DNA of 64,000 nucleotides from JBGTFE01 sp041747435 (GTDB lineage Bacteria; Acidobacteriota; Blastocatellia; Pyrinomonadales; Pyrinomonadaceae): positions 1-64,000 of the forward strand of contig JBGTFE010000136.1 in NCBI GenBank assembly GCA_041747435.1. Direction: 5' to 3'. The position numbers and the translations under genes are program-made. The notes beneath the pieces are model-generated. The model worked only from the letters and a program-made list of their open reading frames with translations. It was not told the origin of the DNA and searched no databases. Of the stretch, positions 34,286 to 43,115 are shown piece after piece. Position 1 is the first letter of the stretch. Each line of letters starts with the position of its first letter.

Positions 34286-35500
34286 ATGTTCCTTTCCCAA
34301 AGCAAAGTGATCGCTTCCATTATGCTCTGGATAATATTCGTTTCTTCGACGATCTTCCCATTTCGCGTAAATACCTCGCCTTCCAGCGAACTGCAAGCGC
34401 AATTCGTTAAAACCCAAAACGGTTTGCACTACGCGACATTTGAGGCACCTGAAGGCAAGATCCAGATGACATTGACCGACGACATAAGGCGCAGCGACTC
34501 GGTTTCAGGTACGATCGCTGAATTTCCAAAAGGCGGAACCGATATCGAAAGACAGAACAATTTGGCTTCATTGAAGCGATACGTCGTCGAGGTGGAGACA
34601 GCGAGAGCGTTTATTTCCGGCAAATTGATCAAACTTGCCGTACCCGAAAGCCCCAAAAACAATGCGCTTAGTTTTACGCTTCGATCGCCGGAAGGAAAAA
34701 CTATTGCGGCGTTGGAAATTCCTGTCAGTCCCGAATCGGCAGTCGCCGCGCCGACGGATTTTTCGCTGCCTTCGATCGGTCAGGCAGGTCGCCCCGCAAC
34801 GATTCGCGGCAGCTTTGACGGCGATCTGTCGAATACGACCGCAAGCGTCGGAAATCAGCCCGCAGAAATACTTGCCGAATCGCCGCGCAAGAGCGTTTTT
34901 AAGAGTCCTGAGAACATCGTAGGACCGACTGAGGTCGCCATGAAGGAAGGAAATGACGAGAGACGCGCCGACTTTCGCAATGTCGCCGTTGGGTTATCCG
35001 CGCCGAAGACAAATCTGCTAAAAGGTGAAAGCACAACCGTAACGATGAAGGTTGAGGGTTTGCAGGGGATAAGAAAACCGGTGTCGATCCAAGTGATTAC
35101 AACCGGCACCGTCAATATGGGCGGCGGAAACACGCAAATTCTGCCGATCCAGCCCGAAAAAGTATTGCCGGGCGGCGAATTTATCGCGACTCGAACTTTA
35201 ACCGCGTCGGCGGCGGGCGGTTTTTCCGTAGTTGCAAACGTTCTTCCTACACCCGAATCCGTCGCCGATTGTCCTTTGACCGGCGAGATCGTTCGCATAG
35301 AAACAAAACCGGATGGCGGAAACGGTCTCTGGAAGTTTCGCATCAAAAAGCGGGACGGAGAAGTGCAAGTGGTTTATGTTTTGTCTCAAAAGAAACCTGA
35401 ATTAAAAAGCGGAATTAATATCCTGATCAAAAAATGCAGTATCGACGATACGGGCGACACCTACTTACAGGAATTCGCGCAAACCGGCAAACCTAAATAG
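34286..35500 (+). CDS. Hypothetical exported protein
   Basis: A 404-residue protein not recognised. N-terminal signal sequence or anchor (about 6-27, IASIMLWIIFVSSTIFPF). The rest is beta-rich with Ig-like spacing (e.g. LLKGESTTVTMKVEGLQGIRKP), suggesting two or more beta-sandwich domains. Near the C-terminus a Cys pair (ADCPL and KKCSI) could bridge. ATG has GAGGTG upstream. The 3' end is followed by REP sequences and the transposase-like gene on the other strand. Confidence 0.6.
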   Translation: MFLSQSKVIASIMLWIIFVSSTIFPFRVNTSPSSELQAQFVKTQNGLHYATFEAPEGKIQMTLTDDIRRSDSVSGTIAEFPKGGTDIERQNNLASLKRYVVEVETARAFISGKLIKLAVPESPKNNALSFTLRSPEGKTIAALEIPVSPESAVAAPTDFSLPSIGQAGRPATIRGSFDGDLSNTTASVGNQPAEILAESPRKSVFKSPENIVGPTEVAMKEGNDERRADFRNVAVGLSAPKTNLLKGESTTVTMKVEGLQGIRKPVSIQVITTGTVNMGGGNTQILPIQPEKVLPGGEFIATRTLTASAAGGFSVVANVLPTPESVADCPLTGEIVRIETKPDGGNGLWKFRIKKRDGEVQVVYVLSQKKPELKSGINILIKKCSIDDTGDTYLQEFAQTGKPK

Positions 35501-35561
35501 ATATTGGCAGATCGATTGAGGATTTTCAGCCCCATGATTTCTCGTCAAAAGATACTCGTTT

Positions 35562-35612
35562 CGCAGCGTCGGAGACGCCGCGTGAAGGTAGCCAAACGTG
35601 AAACGTCTGGAA
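35562..35612. repeat. REP-type palindromic sequence, left of the RAYT gene
   Basis: Two hairpin elements: GCGTC-GGA-GACGC (35566-35578) and the core TGAAGGTAGCCA next to ACGTGAAACGTCTGG. It is the inverted orientation of the two REPs on the other side of the tyrosine transposase gene (36140-36247). A further hairpin CCGCAT-TGAAG-ATGCGG (35632-35648) follows. Confidence 0.8.
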
Positions 35613-35651
35613 AGCTCGTCGACACGAAACCCGCATTGAAGATGCGGAACC

Positions 35652-36095
35652 TCACCAAAGATAGTTTTTATCGTAAGGCGTTCTGCTTTTCTCCAGCAAT
35701 TCAACATATTCATCTTCAAACGTCTGTTTTCGATGATGCAGTTCCTGATTTAAGATGTAATTTTTCACACTCGCAAGAGCCGACGGGCTGACTGTGAACG
35801 CGCCGTAGCCTTTTTGCCATTCGAACTTTTCTTCTAATTCGGCGTGAATCCATTTTGACGAATCAGCTTTTAGATCGCGGATAAAATAGTCAAGACGATG
35901 CGAAGATTTCAAGCCAAACAGTAAATGAACGTGATTACTTATTCCGCCGATCGCCAGCGGAACGCCGTCATGATTTTTAACGATTCCGCCGAGATAGGAA
36001 TGCAGTCGTTTTTGCCATTCGTTTTTGATCAACGGCAGACGGTTCTTGGTAGAAAAAACAAGATGATAATGCAGATTTGTATGTGTTGACGGCAT
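35652..36095 (-). CDS. REP-associated tyrosine transposase (RAYT, IS200/Y1 family)
   Basis: A 147-residue Y1-transposase-like protein. HUH motif HVH at 55-57 (SNHVHLLF) and a catalytic-type tyrosine at Tyr113 (VKNYILNQELH). The N-terminus HYHLVFSTKNR is typical. I start at ATG 36095; the frame reaches 36152, inside the REP hairpin. RAYTs are domesticated single-strand transposases that process the REPs beside them. Here inverted REPs bracket the gene and no full insertion sequence is visible, which matches a RAYT rather than a classical IS200. Confidence 0.88.
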   Translation of the reverse strand: MPSTHTNLHYHLVFSTKNRLPLIKNEWQKRLHSYLGGIVKNHDGVPLAIGGISNHVHLLFGLKSSHRLDYFIRDLKADSSKWIHAELEEKFEWQKGYGAFTVSPSALASVKNYILNQELHHRKQTFEDEYVELLEKSRTPYDKNYLW

Positions 36096-36139
36096 CGTTT
36101 CTTGCGCTTCTTCAAAGCGCGATCTTTTGATTTCATTTT

Positions 36140-36247
36140 CCAGACGTTTCACGTCTGGCTACCTTCACAACGCCGCTTCGCGGTTCGGTCTATTTAATTT
36201 ATTAAGACGTTTCACGTCTGGCTACCTTCAAAACGCCGCTTCGCGGC
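36140..36247. repeat. Two tandem REP copies, right of the RAYT gene
   Basis: Copy 1 (36140-36183): CCAGACGT-TTC-ACGTCTGG hairpin, spacer GCTACCTTC, then GCCGC-TTC-GCGG hairpin. Copy 2 (36204-36247): same order starting AGACGT-TTC-ACGTCT and ending GCCGC-TTC-GCGGC. The two copies are in direct orientation and inverted relative to the left REP, forming a BIME-like bracket. Confidence 0.85.
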
Positions 36248-36255
36248 TCGCTGTA

Positions 36256-36951
36256 TTAATGTAATCGGCGCAAAACTTCGATTAATTCACTCATCTTCTC
36301 GATTCCTACAAAATCCTTGCCTTTTATTTCATCTTTCGAGACCATTTCGTGAAACCACTCGGTTTCGTATGGAATGTGGACGGCGCGGGCGCCGGCTTCG
36401 AGGACGGGAAGGATGTCGGATTTGAGCGAATTGCCGACCATCAGGAATTCTTCAGCACGGATACCGTGGCGGCGGAAGATGTATTTGTAGGTTTTTGCGT
36501 TCTTTTGCGGGACGATCTCAAAGGCGTCAAAGTGATCGCCTATGCCGCTGCGCGCGAGCTTTGATTCCTGGTCGAAAAGATCGCCCTTGGTGATGACCAT
36601 CAAACGATATTTATCGGATAATTCGCGGATCGTCTCGTTTACACCTTCGAGCAATTCGACCGGCGAGGCGAGCATTTCGCGCGCAAAGGCGATTATCTGC
36701 ATTATTTCCTTACCGGTGACGCGGTTTTCGGTAAGATCGCAGGCGGTTTCGATCATTGAGAGCGTAAAGCCTTTGATGCCGTAGCCGAAATGTTTTATGT
36801 TGCGTGTTTCGGCTTCGTCGAGGCGTTTTCCGATCCATTCTTCGTCGTGATACGCAGACAAAAGGCGCTGGTATTTGCCCTTTGCGTCGAGAAATATGCG
36901 CTCGTTGTGCCAGAGCGTGTCGTCCGCGTCAAATGCGATGGTTTTTATCAT
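36256..36951 (-). CDS. HAD-superfamily hydrolase (YjjG/subfamily IA type)
   Basis: A 231-residue HAD phosphatase with a four-helix type cap. Motif I FDADDTLWHNE (nucleophile Asp8; the usual G is D), motif II VITKGD, motif III lysine in PQKNAKTYKYIF, motif IV MVGNSLKSDILPVLEAG. Related to YjjG-like nucleotidases, substrate unknown. It lies between REP sequences and aconitase; the spacer to acnA holds an inverted repeat. Confidence 0.88.
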   Translation of the reverse strand: MIKTIAFDADDTLWHNERIFLDAKGKYQRLLSAYHDEEWIGKRLDEAETRNIKHFGYGIKGFTLSMIETACDLTENRVTGKEIMQIIAFAREMLASPVELLEGVNETIRELSDKYRLMVITKGDLFDQESKLARSGIGDHFDAFEIVPQKNAKTYKYIFRRHGIRAEEFLMVGNSLKSDILPVLEAGARAVHIPYETEWFHEMVSKDEIKGKDFVGIEKMSELIEVLRRLH

Positions 36952-36966
36952 TTTTCGGAAGGAAAT

Positions 36967-37055
36967 TAACAGGGATGAAAGGGATAGACAGAGATAGAAT
37001 TTGATTTTTTGTTCTTACGATCCCTTTTATCTCATTTATCCCTGTTTATTTTTGT
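36967..37055. repeat. Intergenic inverted repeat ACAGGGAT...ATCCCTGT
   Basis: AACAGGGATGAAAGGGATAG near 36968 pairs imperfectly with ATCCC, TTTATCTC and TTATCCCTGTTT at 37020-37049. It lies between acnA (minus) and the HAD gene (minus), so it may be a terminator-like hairpin for acnA. No gene within. Confidence 0.5.
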
Positions 37056-37063
37056 CTTAATTC

Positions 37064-40063
37064 CTAATTGCCCAGCAATTGCCTCAAAACATACGGCAAG
37101 ATTCCGCCGTTTTTGTAATATTCGATCTCGATCGGCGTGTCGATGCGAAGCGTGAGAACGGCTTCGTCCGTAGTTCCGTCGGCGCGTTTGATAAGTAATT
37201 TCGCATTCTGTCGGGGTTTTACTTCAAAACTCCCCTCCTTAGACAAGGAGGAATGCGCCTCCTGGCGCGGGGTGGTTGGATCGGGCGCAGAACTGTTTAC
37301 CACCCCGTCGCTACGCGCCACCCCTCCTAATATAGGAGGGGAGTTTTTTTCTTCGGCTTCAAACCCGACGAGGTCGAATGTCTCGGTGCCGTCGAGTTTG
37401 TAAGTATCTGCGCTTTCGCCATCCTTGAACTGAAGCGGAAGCACACCCATTCCGATAAGATTTGAGCGATGAATGCGTTCGAACGACTGCGCAACGACGG
37501 CTTTTACACCCATCAAACGCGTTCCCTTCGCCGCCCAGTCACGAGAAGAACCCGTGCCGTATTCTTCGCCGGCAAAGATCATCAGCGGCACGCCTTCTTC
37601 CTTGTATCTCATCGCGGCGTCGTAGATCGACATTTCTTCGCCGTCCGGCTGATGTTTTGTAAATCCGCCTTCGGTCGGCGCAACCATCAGATTTTTGATG
37701 CGGACGTTGGCAAAAGTGCCGCGAAGCATCACGCGGTCGTTTCCGCGGCGCGAGCCGTAGGAATTAAAATCGCGCGGCGCAACTTCGTTTTCCTGCAGAT
37801 AAAGTCCGGCGGGCGAAGTCGGTTTGATCGCTCCCGCCGGCGAAATATGATCGGTCGTTACGGAACTTCCGAAGACCGCAAGCGCGCGCGCTTCGTGAAC
37901 GTCATGAAAGCTGCCCGTTTCCATCGTGAAATCGTCAAAATACGGCGGTTCTTGAATGTATGTCGAATGCGAATCCCATTCATAAACTTGTCCGACGGAC
38001 GAAGGAATCGCGTTCCACAAAGGATTTTGCTCGGCAAATTCGCTGTAAAGCCGTTTATAAGTTTCCGGATCGTAAGCCGCCTGCAAAAGCTCGCGCACTT
38101 CATCGAGCGAAGCCCAAATGTCTTTCAGATAAACGTCTTCCCCGTTGCCGTTTTGTGCGATCGGCTCGCGCGTCAGATCTTTGTTGACCGTTCCGGCAAG
38201 CGCGTATGCGACGACGAGCGGCGGCGACATCAGAAAGTTCGCTTTTATGTTTTGATGAACGCGAGCTTCGAAATTGCGATTACCGGAAAGAACGCTCGCG
38301 GCGATCAGATCATTTTCGACTATCGCTTCTTCAATGCCCGAATCGAGCGGACCGGAATTACCGATACACGTCGTACAGCCGTAGCCGACAAGATCAAAGC
38401 CGAGCTCGTCAAAATATTGCTGCAGATCCGTTTTTTCCAAGTATTGCGTGACAACGCGAGAGCCCGGCGCGAGCGAGGTTTTGACATACGCCGGAACGCG
38501 CAAGCCTTTTTCGACGGCTTTTTTTGCAAGAATTCCGGCGGCAAGCATCACGCTCGGATTCGAGGTGTTTGTGCACGAAGTGATCGCGGCGATCAAAACG
38601 TCGCCGCTGCCAACCGAAACCGTTTTTCGCTCTTTGTTTCGATCGTCGTCTTCCACGCGGTCGGGCGTCGGGCGATTCGTGATCATTTCCATTTCGGTCG
38701 TAACGCTCGTGTTTTTTCCGCTCACGTCATTTAAGATCGGAAGCGGAATACTCGCGGGCGATTGATCGCCGCCGCCGGTCGCGTGAATTGAAAGGTGAGC
38801 GCCCATTGTTACCATATGCCGCGCGTTCATTTCGTTCGCGTCTTTCCCGTATCCGCCTTCGGGAACGGGCATTGTGAAAAGCTCGTTGAACTTATCTTTC
38901 AGATCGGGAAGCTCGATACGATCTTGCGGGCGTTTTGGTCCCGCCACCGCTGGAACGATCGTTGAAAGATCGAGTTCGATGACGTTTGTGTATTCAACCT
39001 CGCCTTTGAGCGGAATACCGAACAAGCCTTGCGCGGTGAAATAATTTCGCACGGTTTCTATGTGTTCCGCGCTGCGTCCCGTCGCCGCTAAATAATCGAG
39101 CGTCTTTTCATCCGTCGGGAAAAATCCCATCGTCGCGCCGTATTCCGGCGCCATATTTGAAATTGTTGCTCTGTCCGTCGCATTCAAATTTCTTGCGCCT
39201 TCGCCGTGAAATTCTACAAATTTACCGACGACTTTCGCCTCGCGCAGAATTTCCGTTACGCGCAAAACAAGATCGGTCGCAGTCGAACCTTGCGGCAGCA
39301 CGCCCGTCATATGAACGCCAACGACGTCAGGCGTCAAAATATAAACCGGCTGACCGAGCATCGCGGCTTCGGCTTCGATCCCGCCAACGCCCCAGCCGAC
39401 GATTCCGAGCCCGTTTATCATCGTCGTGTGCGAATCCGTTCCGACCAAAGTATCGGGAAAGAAAACGCCGTCTTTTTCAAAAACGCCTTTGGCGAGATAT
39501 TCGAGATTTACCTGGTGAACGATTCCGATCCCAGGCGGGACGACGCGGAAACCGTTAAAAGCCTGCGTTCCCCATTTCAGAAACCGGTAGCGCTGCCCGT
39601 TGCGCTTGAATTCCATTTCCATATTCTTTTGATACGCCGCTTCGGAGCCGGAAAAATCGACTTGAACCGAATGATCGATAACGAGATCGACTGGCACGAG
39701 CGGCTCGATCACACCAACGTCCTTTCCCATCCTTTGAACCGTCGAACGCATCGCCGCGAGATCGACAAGAAGCGGAACGCCGGTGAAATCCTGCAAGATC
39801 ACACGCGCAACAACGAATGGAACTTCCTCGACGCGATCGGCGTTTGCGCCCCAGTTTGCGAGGTTTTTGATATCGTTTTCGCTTACCTTTTTTCCTTCGT
39901 CATAATTCCGCAAAACGGATTCGAGAACGATGCGGATCGATACCGGTAAACGCGAAACATTTCCGATGCCTTCGGCTTCGAGCTGCGGCAGCGAATAAAA
40001 CGAGCCGTCTTCGCCGTTTCCCTTTTTGAAAGTCTGTTTTGTATTGAAAAGATTATGTGTCAT
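37064..40063 (-). CDS. acnA: Aconitate hydratase A (aconitase) carrying an in-frame palindromic element
   Basis: A 999-residue aconitase (citrate to isocitrate, TCA cycle). The cluster cysteines are in TSCTNTSNPSVM and GYGCTTCIGNSGP; the swivel domain near the C-terminus has DWAAKGT. About 90-110 residues longer than most AcnA proteins. Most of the surplus is residues about 905-946, encoded by the palindromic element at 37226-37350 and reading NSPPILGGVARSDGVV ... TTPRQEAHSS. It interrupts the region between FDLVGFE and VKPRQNAKLLI, in the C-terminal (domain 4) part. The frame is kept and the gene continues to a normal end, ILPYVLRQLLGN. Activity is probably retained. Confidence 0.93.
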   Translation of the reverse strand: MTHNLFNTKQTFKKGNGEDGSFYSLPQLEAEGIGNVSRLPVSIRIVLESVLRNYDEGKKVSENDIKNLANWGANADRVEEVPFVVARVILQDFTGVPLLVDLAAMRSTVQRMGKDVGVIEPLVPVDLVIDHSVQVDFSGSEAAYQKNMEMEFKRNGQRYRFLKWGTQAFNGFRVVPPGIGIVHQVNLEYLAKGVFEKDGVFFPDTLVGTDSHTTMINGLGIVGWGVGGIEAEAAMLGQPVYILTPDVVGVHMTGVLPQGSTATDLVLRVTEILREAKVVGKFVEFHGEGARNLNATDRATISNMAPEYGATMGFFPTDEKTLDYLAATGRSAEHIETVRNYFTAQGLFGIPLKGEVEYTNVIELDLSTIVPAVAGPKRPQDRIELPDLKDKFNELFTMPVPEGGYGKDANEMNARHMVTMGAHLSIHATGGGDQSPASIPLPILNDVSGKNTSVTTEMEMITNRPTPDRVEDDDRNKERKTVSVGSGDVLIAAITSCTNTSNPSVMLAAGILAKKAVEKGLRVPAYVKTSLAPGSRVVTQYLEKTDLQQYFDELGFDLVGYGCTTCIGNSGPLDSGIEEAIVENDLIAASVLSGNRNFEARVHQNIKANFLMSPPLVVAYALAGTVNKDLTREPIAQNGNGEDVYLKDIWASLDEVRELLQAAYDPETYKRLYSEFAEQNPLWNAIPSSVGQVYEWDSHSTYIQEPPYFDDFTMETGSFHDVHEARALAVFGSSVTTDHISPAGAIKPTSPAGLYLQENEVAPRDFNSYGSRRGNDRVMLRGTFANVRIKNLMVAPTEGGFTKHQPDGEEMSIYDAAMRYKEEGVPLMIFAGEEYGTGSSRDWAAKGTRLMGVKAVVAQSFERIHRSNLIGMGVLPLQFKDGESADTYKLDGTETFDLVGFEAEEKNSPPILGGVARSDGVVNSSAPDPTTPRQEAHSSLSKEGSFEVKPRQNAKLLIKRADGTTDEAVLTLRIDTPIEIEYYKNGGILPYVLRQLLGN
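37226..37350. repeat. Palindromic element, copy D, inside acnA
   Basis: Same 120-bp family as copies A-C: left hairpin CTCCCCTCCTTAGACAAGGAGG, core CGGGGTGGTT with ACCACCCCG, right hairpin CCTCCTAATATAGGAGG, terminal GGGAGTTTTTTT. Nearly identical to copy A in its right half. It is inserted in the acnA coding sequence and read through without a stop. Confidence 0.92.
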
Positions 40064-40259
40064 AGGTGTTGCTCACGCTCCAAGAAAACGCCGAAAAATC
40101 GTAAATGAATCGATATTTAAGTATAGAAAAGTGTGTATGAAATTACAACAAACCAGCCTTTCGAGATTTTTCCCGTTTTTCGACTTTAATCTTTCGGTCA
40201 ATCGCGTTATATTCTTGTTTTCCACACGCAGAATTTTATGACAGACGGCGATAGTAGAA

Positions 40260-41561
40260 ATGAATTTTCATGCTCCGAGAAGATTTGTACAAAATCTCAC
40301 GCGTGTGCCATCGCGCCTTCGGCGTAGTCTGTCTTCTTATCAATTTCTAGCATATCTTGCCATTTTAGGTCCCGGAATTATAGCCGCCAACGCCGGAAAC
40401 GACGCGAGCGGCATCGCCACTTATTCCAGCGCCGGCGCAGCATACGGCTACACGATCCTTTGGGTTTTTATTCCGATGACGATCAGCCTGATCTTTGTTC
40501 AGGAAATGTGCGTTCGGATGGGAATCGTTACCGGACAAGGCTTGGCGGATCTGATCCGCGAACATTTCGGCGTGCGCTGGACGGCGCTCGTTATGTCGGC
40601 GCTTTTAATTGCAAACACCGGCGTAATCGTATCGGAATTTATCGGCATCGCGCAGGCTTCCGAGCTTTTCGGCGTTTCAAGATATTTCACCATCCCGCTC
40701 GCATCCGCGCTCGTTTGGTGGCTGGTGGTGAAAGGAACGCAAAAACGAGTCGAGCGGGTTTTTCTGGCGATGTCGCTGGTTTTTTTCTGTTATATTATCT
40801 CTGCCGTTCTGGCAGAACCGGAATGGACGGAAGTCGCGTCCGGTTTTGTAAAACCGCAATTTGAAATGAGCGGAGTTTATCTTTTTACCGTGATGACTTT
40901 GATCGGAACGACGATCACGCCTTTTATGCAGGTTTACGTGCAGTCGGCGGTGGTGGAAAAAGGTTTGGACAAGGAAGATTATTCGCTCGCGCGTTTAGAC
41001 GTCGTGGTTGGAACTCTTTTCGCATGTTTGGTCGCGGCTTTTATCGTGATCGCGACTGCGGCGACTCTTCATACGCAGGGAATAACGGAGCTCGATTCGG
41101 CGGCGACGGCGGCGCGCGCGCTGGAGCCGATCGCCGGAACTTACGCGAAATATCTTTTCGCCGTCGGGCTTTTTGGCGCGGCGATGCTGGCGATGGGCGT
41201 TTTGCCGCTGGCAACCGCATATTCCGTTACCGAAGCGCTTGGATTCGAAAAAGGTCTTTCGCATTCGTTTCGCGAAGCTCCGATCTTTCTCGGAATTTTT
41301 ACCGCTTTGATTCTTATCGGCGCTGTTGTCGCGCTGATTCCGGGAATTCCGCAGATAAAGCTTCTTCTTTTTACGCAGTGCGTGAACGGAATTTTGCTGC
41401 CGGTAATTCTCGTCGCGATCGTTTCGCTTTCAAGCAGCGCCGAGATTATGGGCGAATACCGCAATCGCTTTTATTACAAATGCGTCGCGTGGTTTATCAC
41501 GATTTTTGTTTCGATTCTTTCTTTTTTATTGATTGCTAAGACAATTATTGATATTTTTTAA
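40260..41561 (+). CDS. Nramp-related metal ion transporter, non-canonical
   Basis: A 433-residue protein with about 11 membrane helices and the Nramp fold. In canonical Nramp the metal site uses DPGN in helix 1 and MPH in helix 6. Here helix 1 reads GPGIIAANAGNDASG and helix 6 reads GTTITPFMQVYVQ, so both motifs are changed. Such divergence is known in Nramp-related magnesium or other transporters, so manganese should not be assumed. Start ATG 40260; upstream 40064-40259 shows no gene. The MscS-type channel follows 12 bp later. Confidence 0.82.
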   Translation: MNFHAPRRFVQNLTRVPSRLRRSLSSYQFLAYLAILGPGIIAANAGNDASGIATYSSAGAAYGYTILWVFIPMTISLIFVQEMCVRMGIVTGQGLADLIREHFGVRWTALVMSALLIANTGVIVSEFIGIAQASELFGVSRYFTIPLASALVWWLVVKGTQKRVERVFLAMSLVFFCYIISAVLAEPEWTEVASGFVKPQFEMSGVYLFTVMTLIGTTITPFMQVYVQSAVVEKGLDKEDYSLARLDVVVGTLFACLVAAFIVIATAATLHTQGITELDSAATAARALEPIAGTYAKYLFAVGLFGAAMLAMGVLPLATAYSVTEALGFEKGLSHSFREAPIFLGIFTALILIGAVVALIPGIPQIKLLLFTQCVNGILLPVILVAIVSLSSSAEIMGEYRNRFYYKCVAWFITIFVSILSFLLIAKTIIDIF

Positions 41562-41573
41562 TCTCAAACCTTT

Positions 41574-43049
41574 ATGGTGAAAACGTCGACAATAAAAATA
41601 GTTCCGTTATTCATTCTGATCGGGATCGTCTTGGTGGTCTTAACGGTCATACCTTTTATTCATCCATTTCTGGACGAATATATAAGAACGCTGTTTTCCG
41701 CGGGCGAATCGCAAATGGGCGAAACGGCGGCAACCGTTTTCGACATTATTTACAAGATCGTCAAGGTTATTTTATGGATGACGCTTGTCGTCGCTCTCAA
41801 TCGTCTGCTCAATTCGCTGATCTTCAGCACGGTTTTGAGGTCGGCATCCTATGAAATTTCCACACTTTTGCGCAATGTTCTTTCAATAATAATTTTTCTC
41901 GTCGCATTGACGATAATTTTGCAGTCGCAATTTTCGACCGCTTACGAAAAGCTTGCGCCGATCTTCACGGGATCGACAATTATCGGAATTATCATTGGTC
42001 TCGCGCTGCAGGATACGTTGGGTAATTTTTTCGCCGGAATCGCAATGCAAGCCGACAATCCGTTTCAGGTCGGCGACGTAATAGACATTTCCGGCAAAGG
42101 AACGGGCGTCGTCGAAAGCATTTCATGGCGCGGTGTAAAGATCCGAACCTTTCAAAACAAAGTAGTTGTGGTCAGCAACACGGTGCTCGGTAAGGAAATT
42201 ATCGAAGTCTCGCCAAAGGACAATCTCAACGCGCGGCTCGTTTTCTTTAATACTATTTACAGGAATTCACCCGCGAAAACGGCGCAGGCAATTCGCGAAG
42301 TAGTCAGGCAATGCGAAAATGTGTCGCAATTGATCCGTCCGGTTGTTCGCGTCAGAAATCTTGCTGATAATGGCATCGATTGGGAAGTGAAATATTGGCT
42401 GGAAGATTACACGAAATACAACGACACCGACGCCTTGATCCGGCAGCGCATTTGGTATGCGTTTCAACGCGAAAATCTTGATTTTGCGTATCCGACGCGC
42501 ACGCTTTATGTCGAGGAAGCGGAGGTGGAAACGGATTTCGTCGAGGTAAATTCCGAAATGTTTGACCGCCTTACGAACATTTCCCTTTTCGCGCCGCTTA
42601 GCGACGAGGAAGTTGAGAAACTCGCCCGAAATAGTCAATTCTGGGTTTTTGCGCCGGAAGAAAAGATAGTTCGGCGTGGGCAAAAAGGAAATTCGATGTT
42701 TATCGTCCACAGCGGTTCGGTCAGCGTTCAGATCAGAGAAGACGGCAAACCGAGGACAATCCGACAGCTAAAAGAAGGCGAGTTTTTTGGCGAAATGGCG
42801 CTCTTTACTGGCGAGCCTCGCACCGCCACCGTTTTTGCGAATGAAGAAACACAAGTTCTCGAAATTACCCAGGGATGTCTTAAACCTCTGCTTGAGGAAA
42901 ATCCCGAACTTGTCGAGACCTTTAGCAAAATAATCGAAAAACGCCGCGCGGCACTCGCGGAATTGAACGACGTGAAAAAGAGCGGCAAAAAAATGGACAA
43001 AGCCGGTGTTTTTAATTCGATCCGGAAGTTTTTCGGTCTGAAAAACTAA
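41574..43049 (+). CDS. MscS-family channel with C-terminal cyclic-nucleotide-binding domain
   Basis: A 491-residue protein. N-terminal helices (about 10-30, 60-80, 95-120), then the MscS pore and beta domain (about 130-290; QDTLGNFFAGIAMQADNPF, GDVIDISGKGTGVVESISWRG), and a cNMP-binding domain (about 325-450; FGEMALFTGEPRTA is the phosphate-binding cassette). This build matches bCNG channels, which respond weakly or not at all to membrane tension and may be gated by cyclic nucleotides. Follows the Nramp-like gene; ends before a terminator. Confidence 0.92.
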   Translation: MVKTSTIKIVPLFILIGIVLVVLTVIPFIHPFLDEYIRTLFSAGESQMGETAATVFDIIYKIVKVILWMTLVVALNRLLNSLIFSTVLRSASYEISTLLRNVLSIIIFLVALTIILQSQFSTAYEKLAPIFTGSTIIGIIIGLALQDTLGNFFAGIAMQADNPFQVGDVIDISGKGTGVVESISWRGVKIRTFQNKVVVVSNTVLGKEIIEVSPKDNLNARLVFFNTIYRNSPAKTAQAIREVVRQCENVSQLIRPVVRVRNLADNGIDWEVKYWLEDYTKYNDTDALIRQRIWYAFQRENLDFAYPTRTLYVEEAEVETDFVEVNSEMFDRLTNISLFAPLSDEEVEKLARNSQFWVFAPEEKIVRRGQKGNSMFIVHSGSVSVQIREDGKPRTIRQLKEGEFFGEMALFTGEPRTATVFANEETQVLEITQGCLKPLLEENPELVETFSKIIEKRRAALAELNDVKKSGKKMDKAGVFNSIRKFFGLKN

Positions 43050-43058
43050 ACAAAAAAA

Positions 43059-43089
43059 GCGTGTGCCGATCTTTTTTCTCGACACACGC
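43059..43089. terminator. Hairpin between convergent channel and TonB-like genes
   Basis: GCGTGTG (43059-43065) pairs with CACACGC (43083-43089); further CGA/TCG pairing extends it. A T-run follows in the loop and GTTTTATC downstream. It lies between convergent genes and probably ends the channel transcript. Confidence 0.6.
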
Positions 43090-43115
43090 GCTCGTTTTAT
43101 CAATTCAAAAAATTA

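Noticed and set aside
35652..36152. Complete IS200/IS605 element
   Set aside because: No orfB/TnpB and no IS ends; flanks are REPs, so RAYT is the better call.
37469..38734. 421-codon open frame on the plus strand
   Set aside because: Entirely antisense to acnA; Arg-rich shadow of a conserved gene, no motif or ribosome binding site.
39206..39949. 247-codon open frame on the plus strand
   Set aside because: Antisense to acnA; no recognisable domain.
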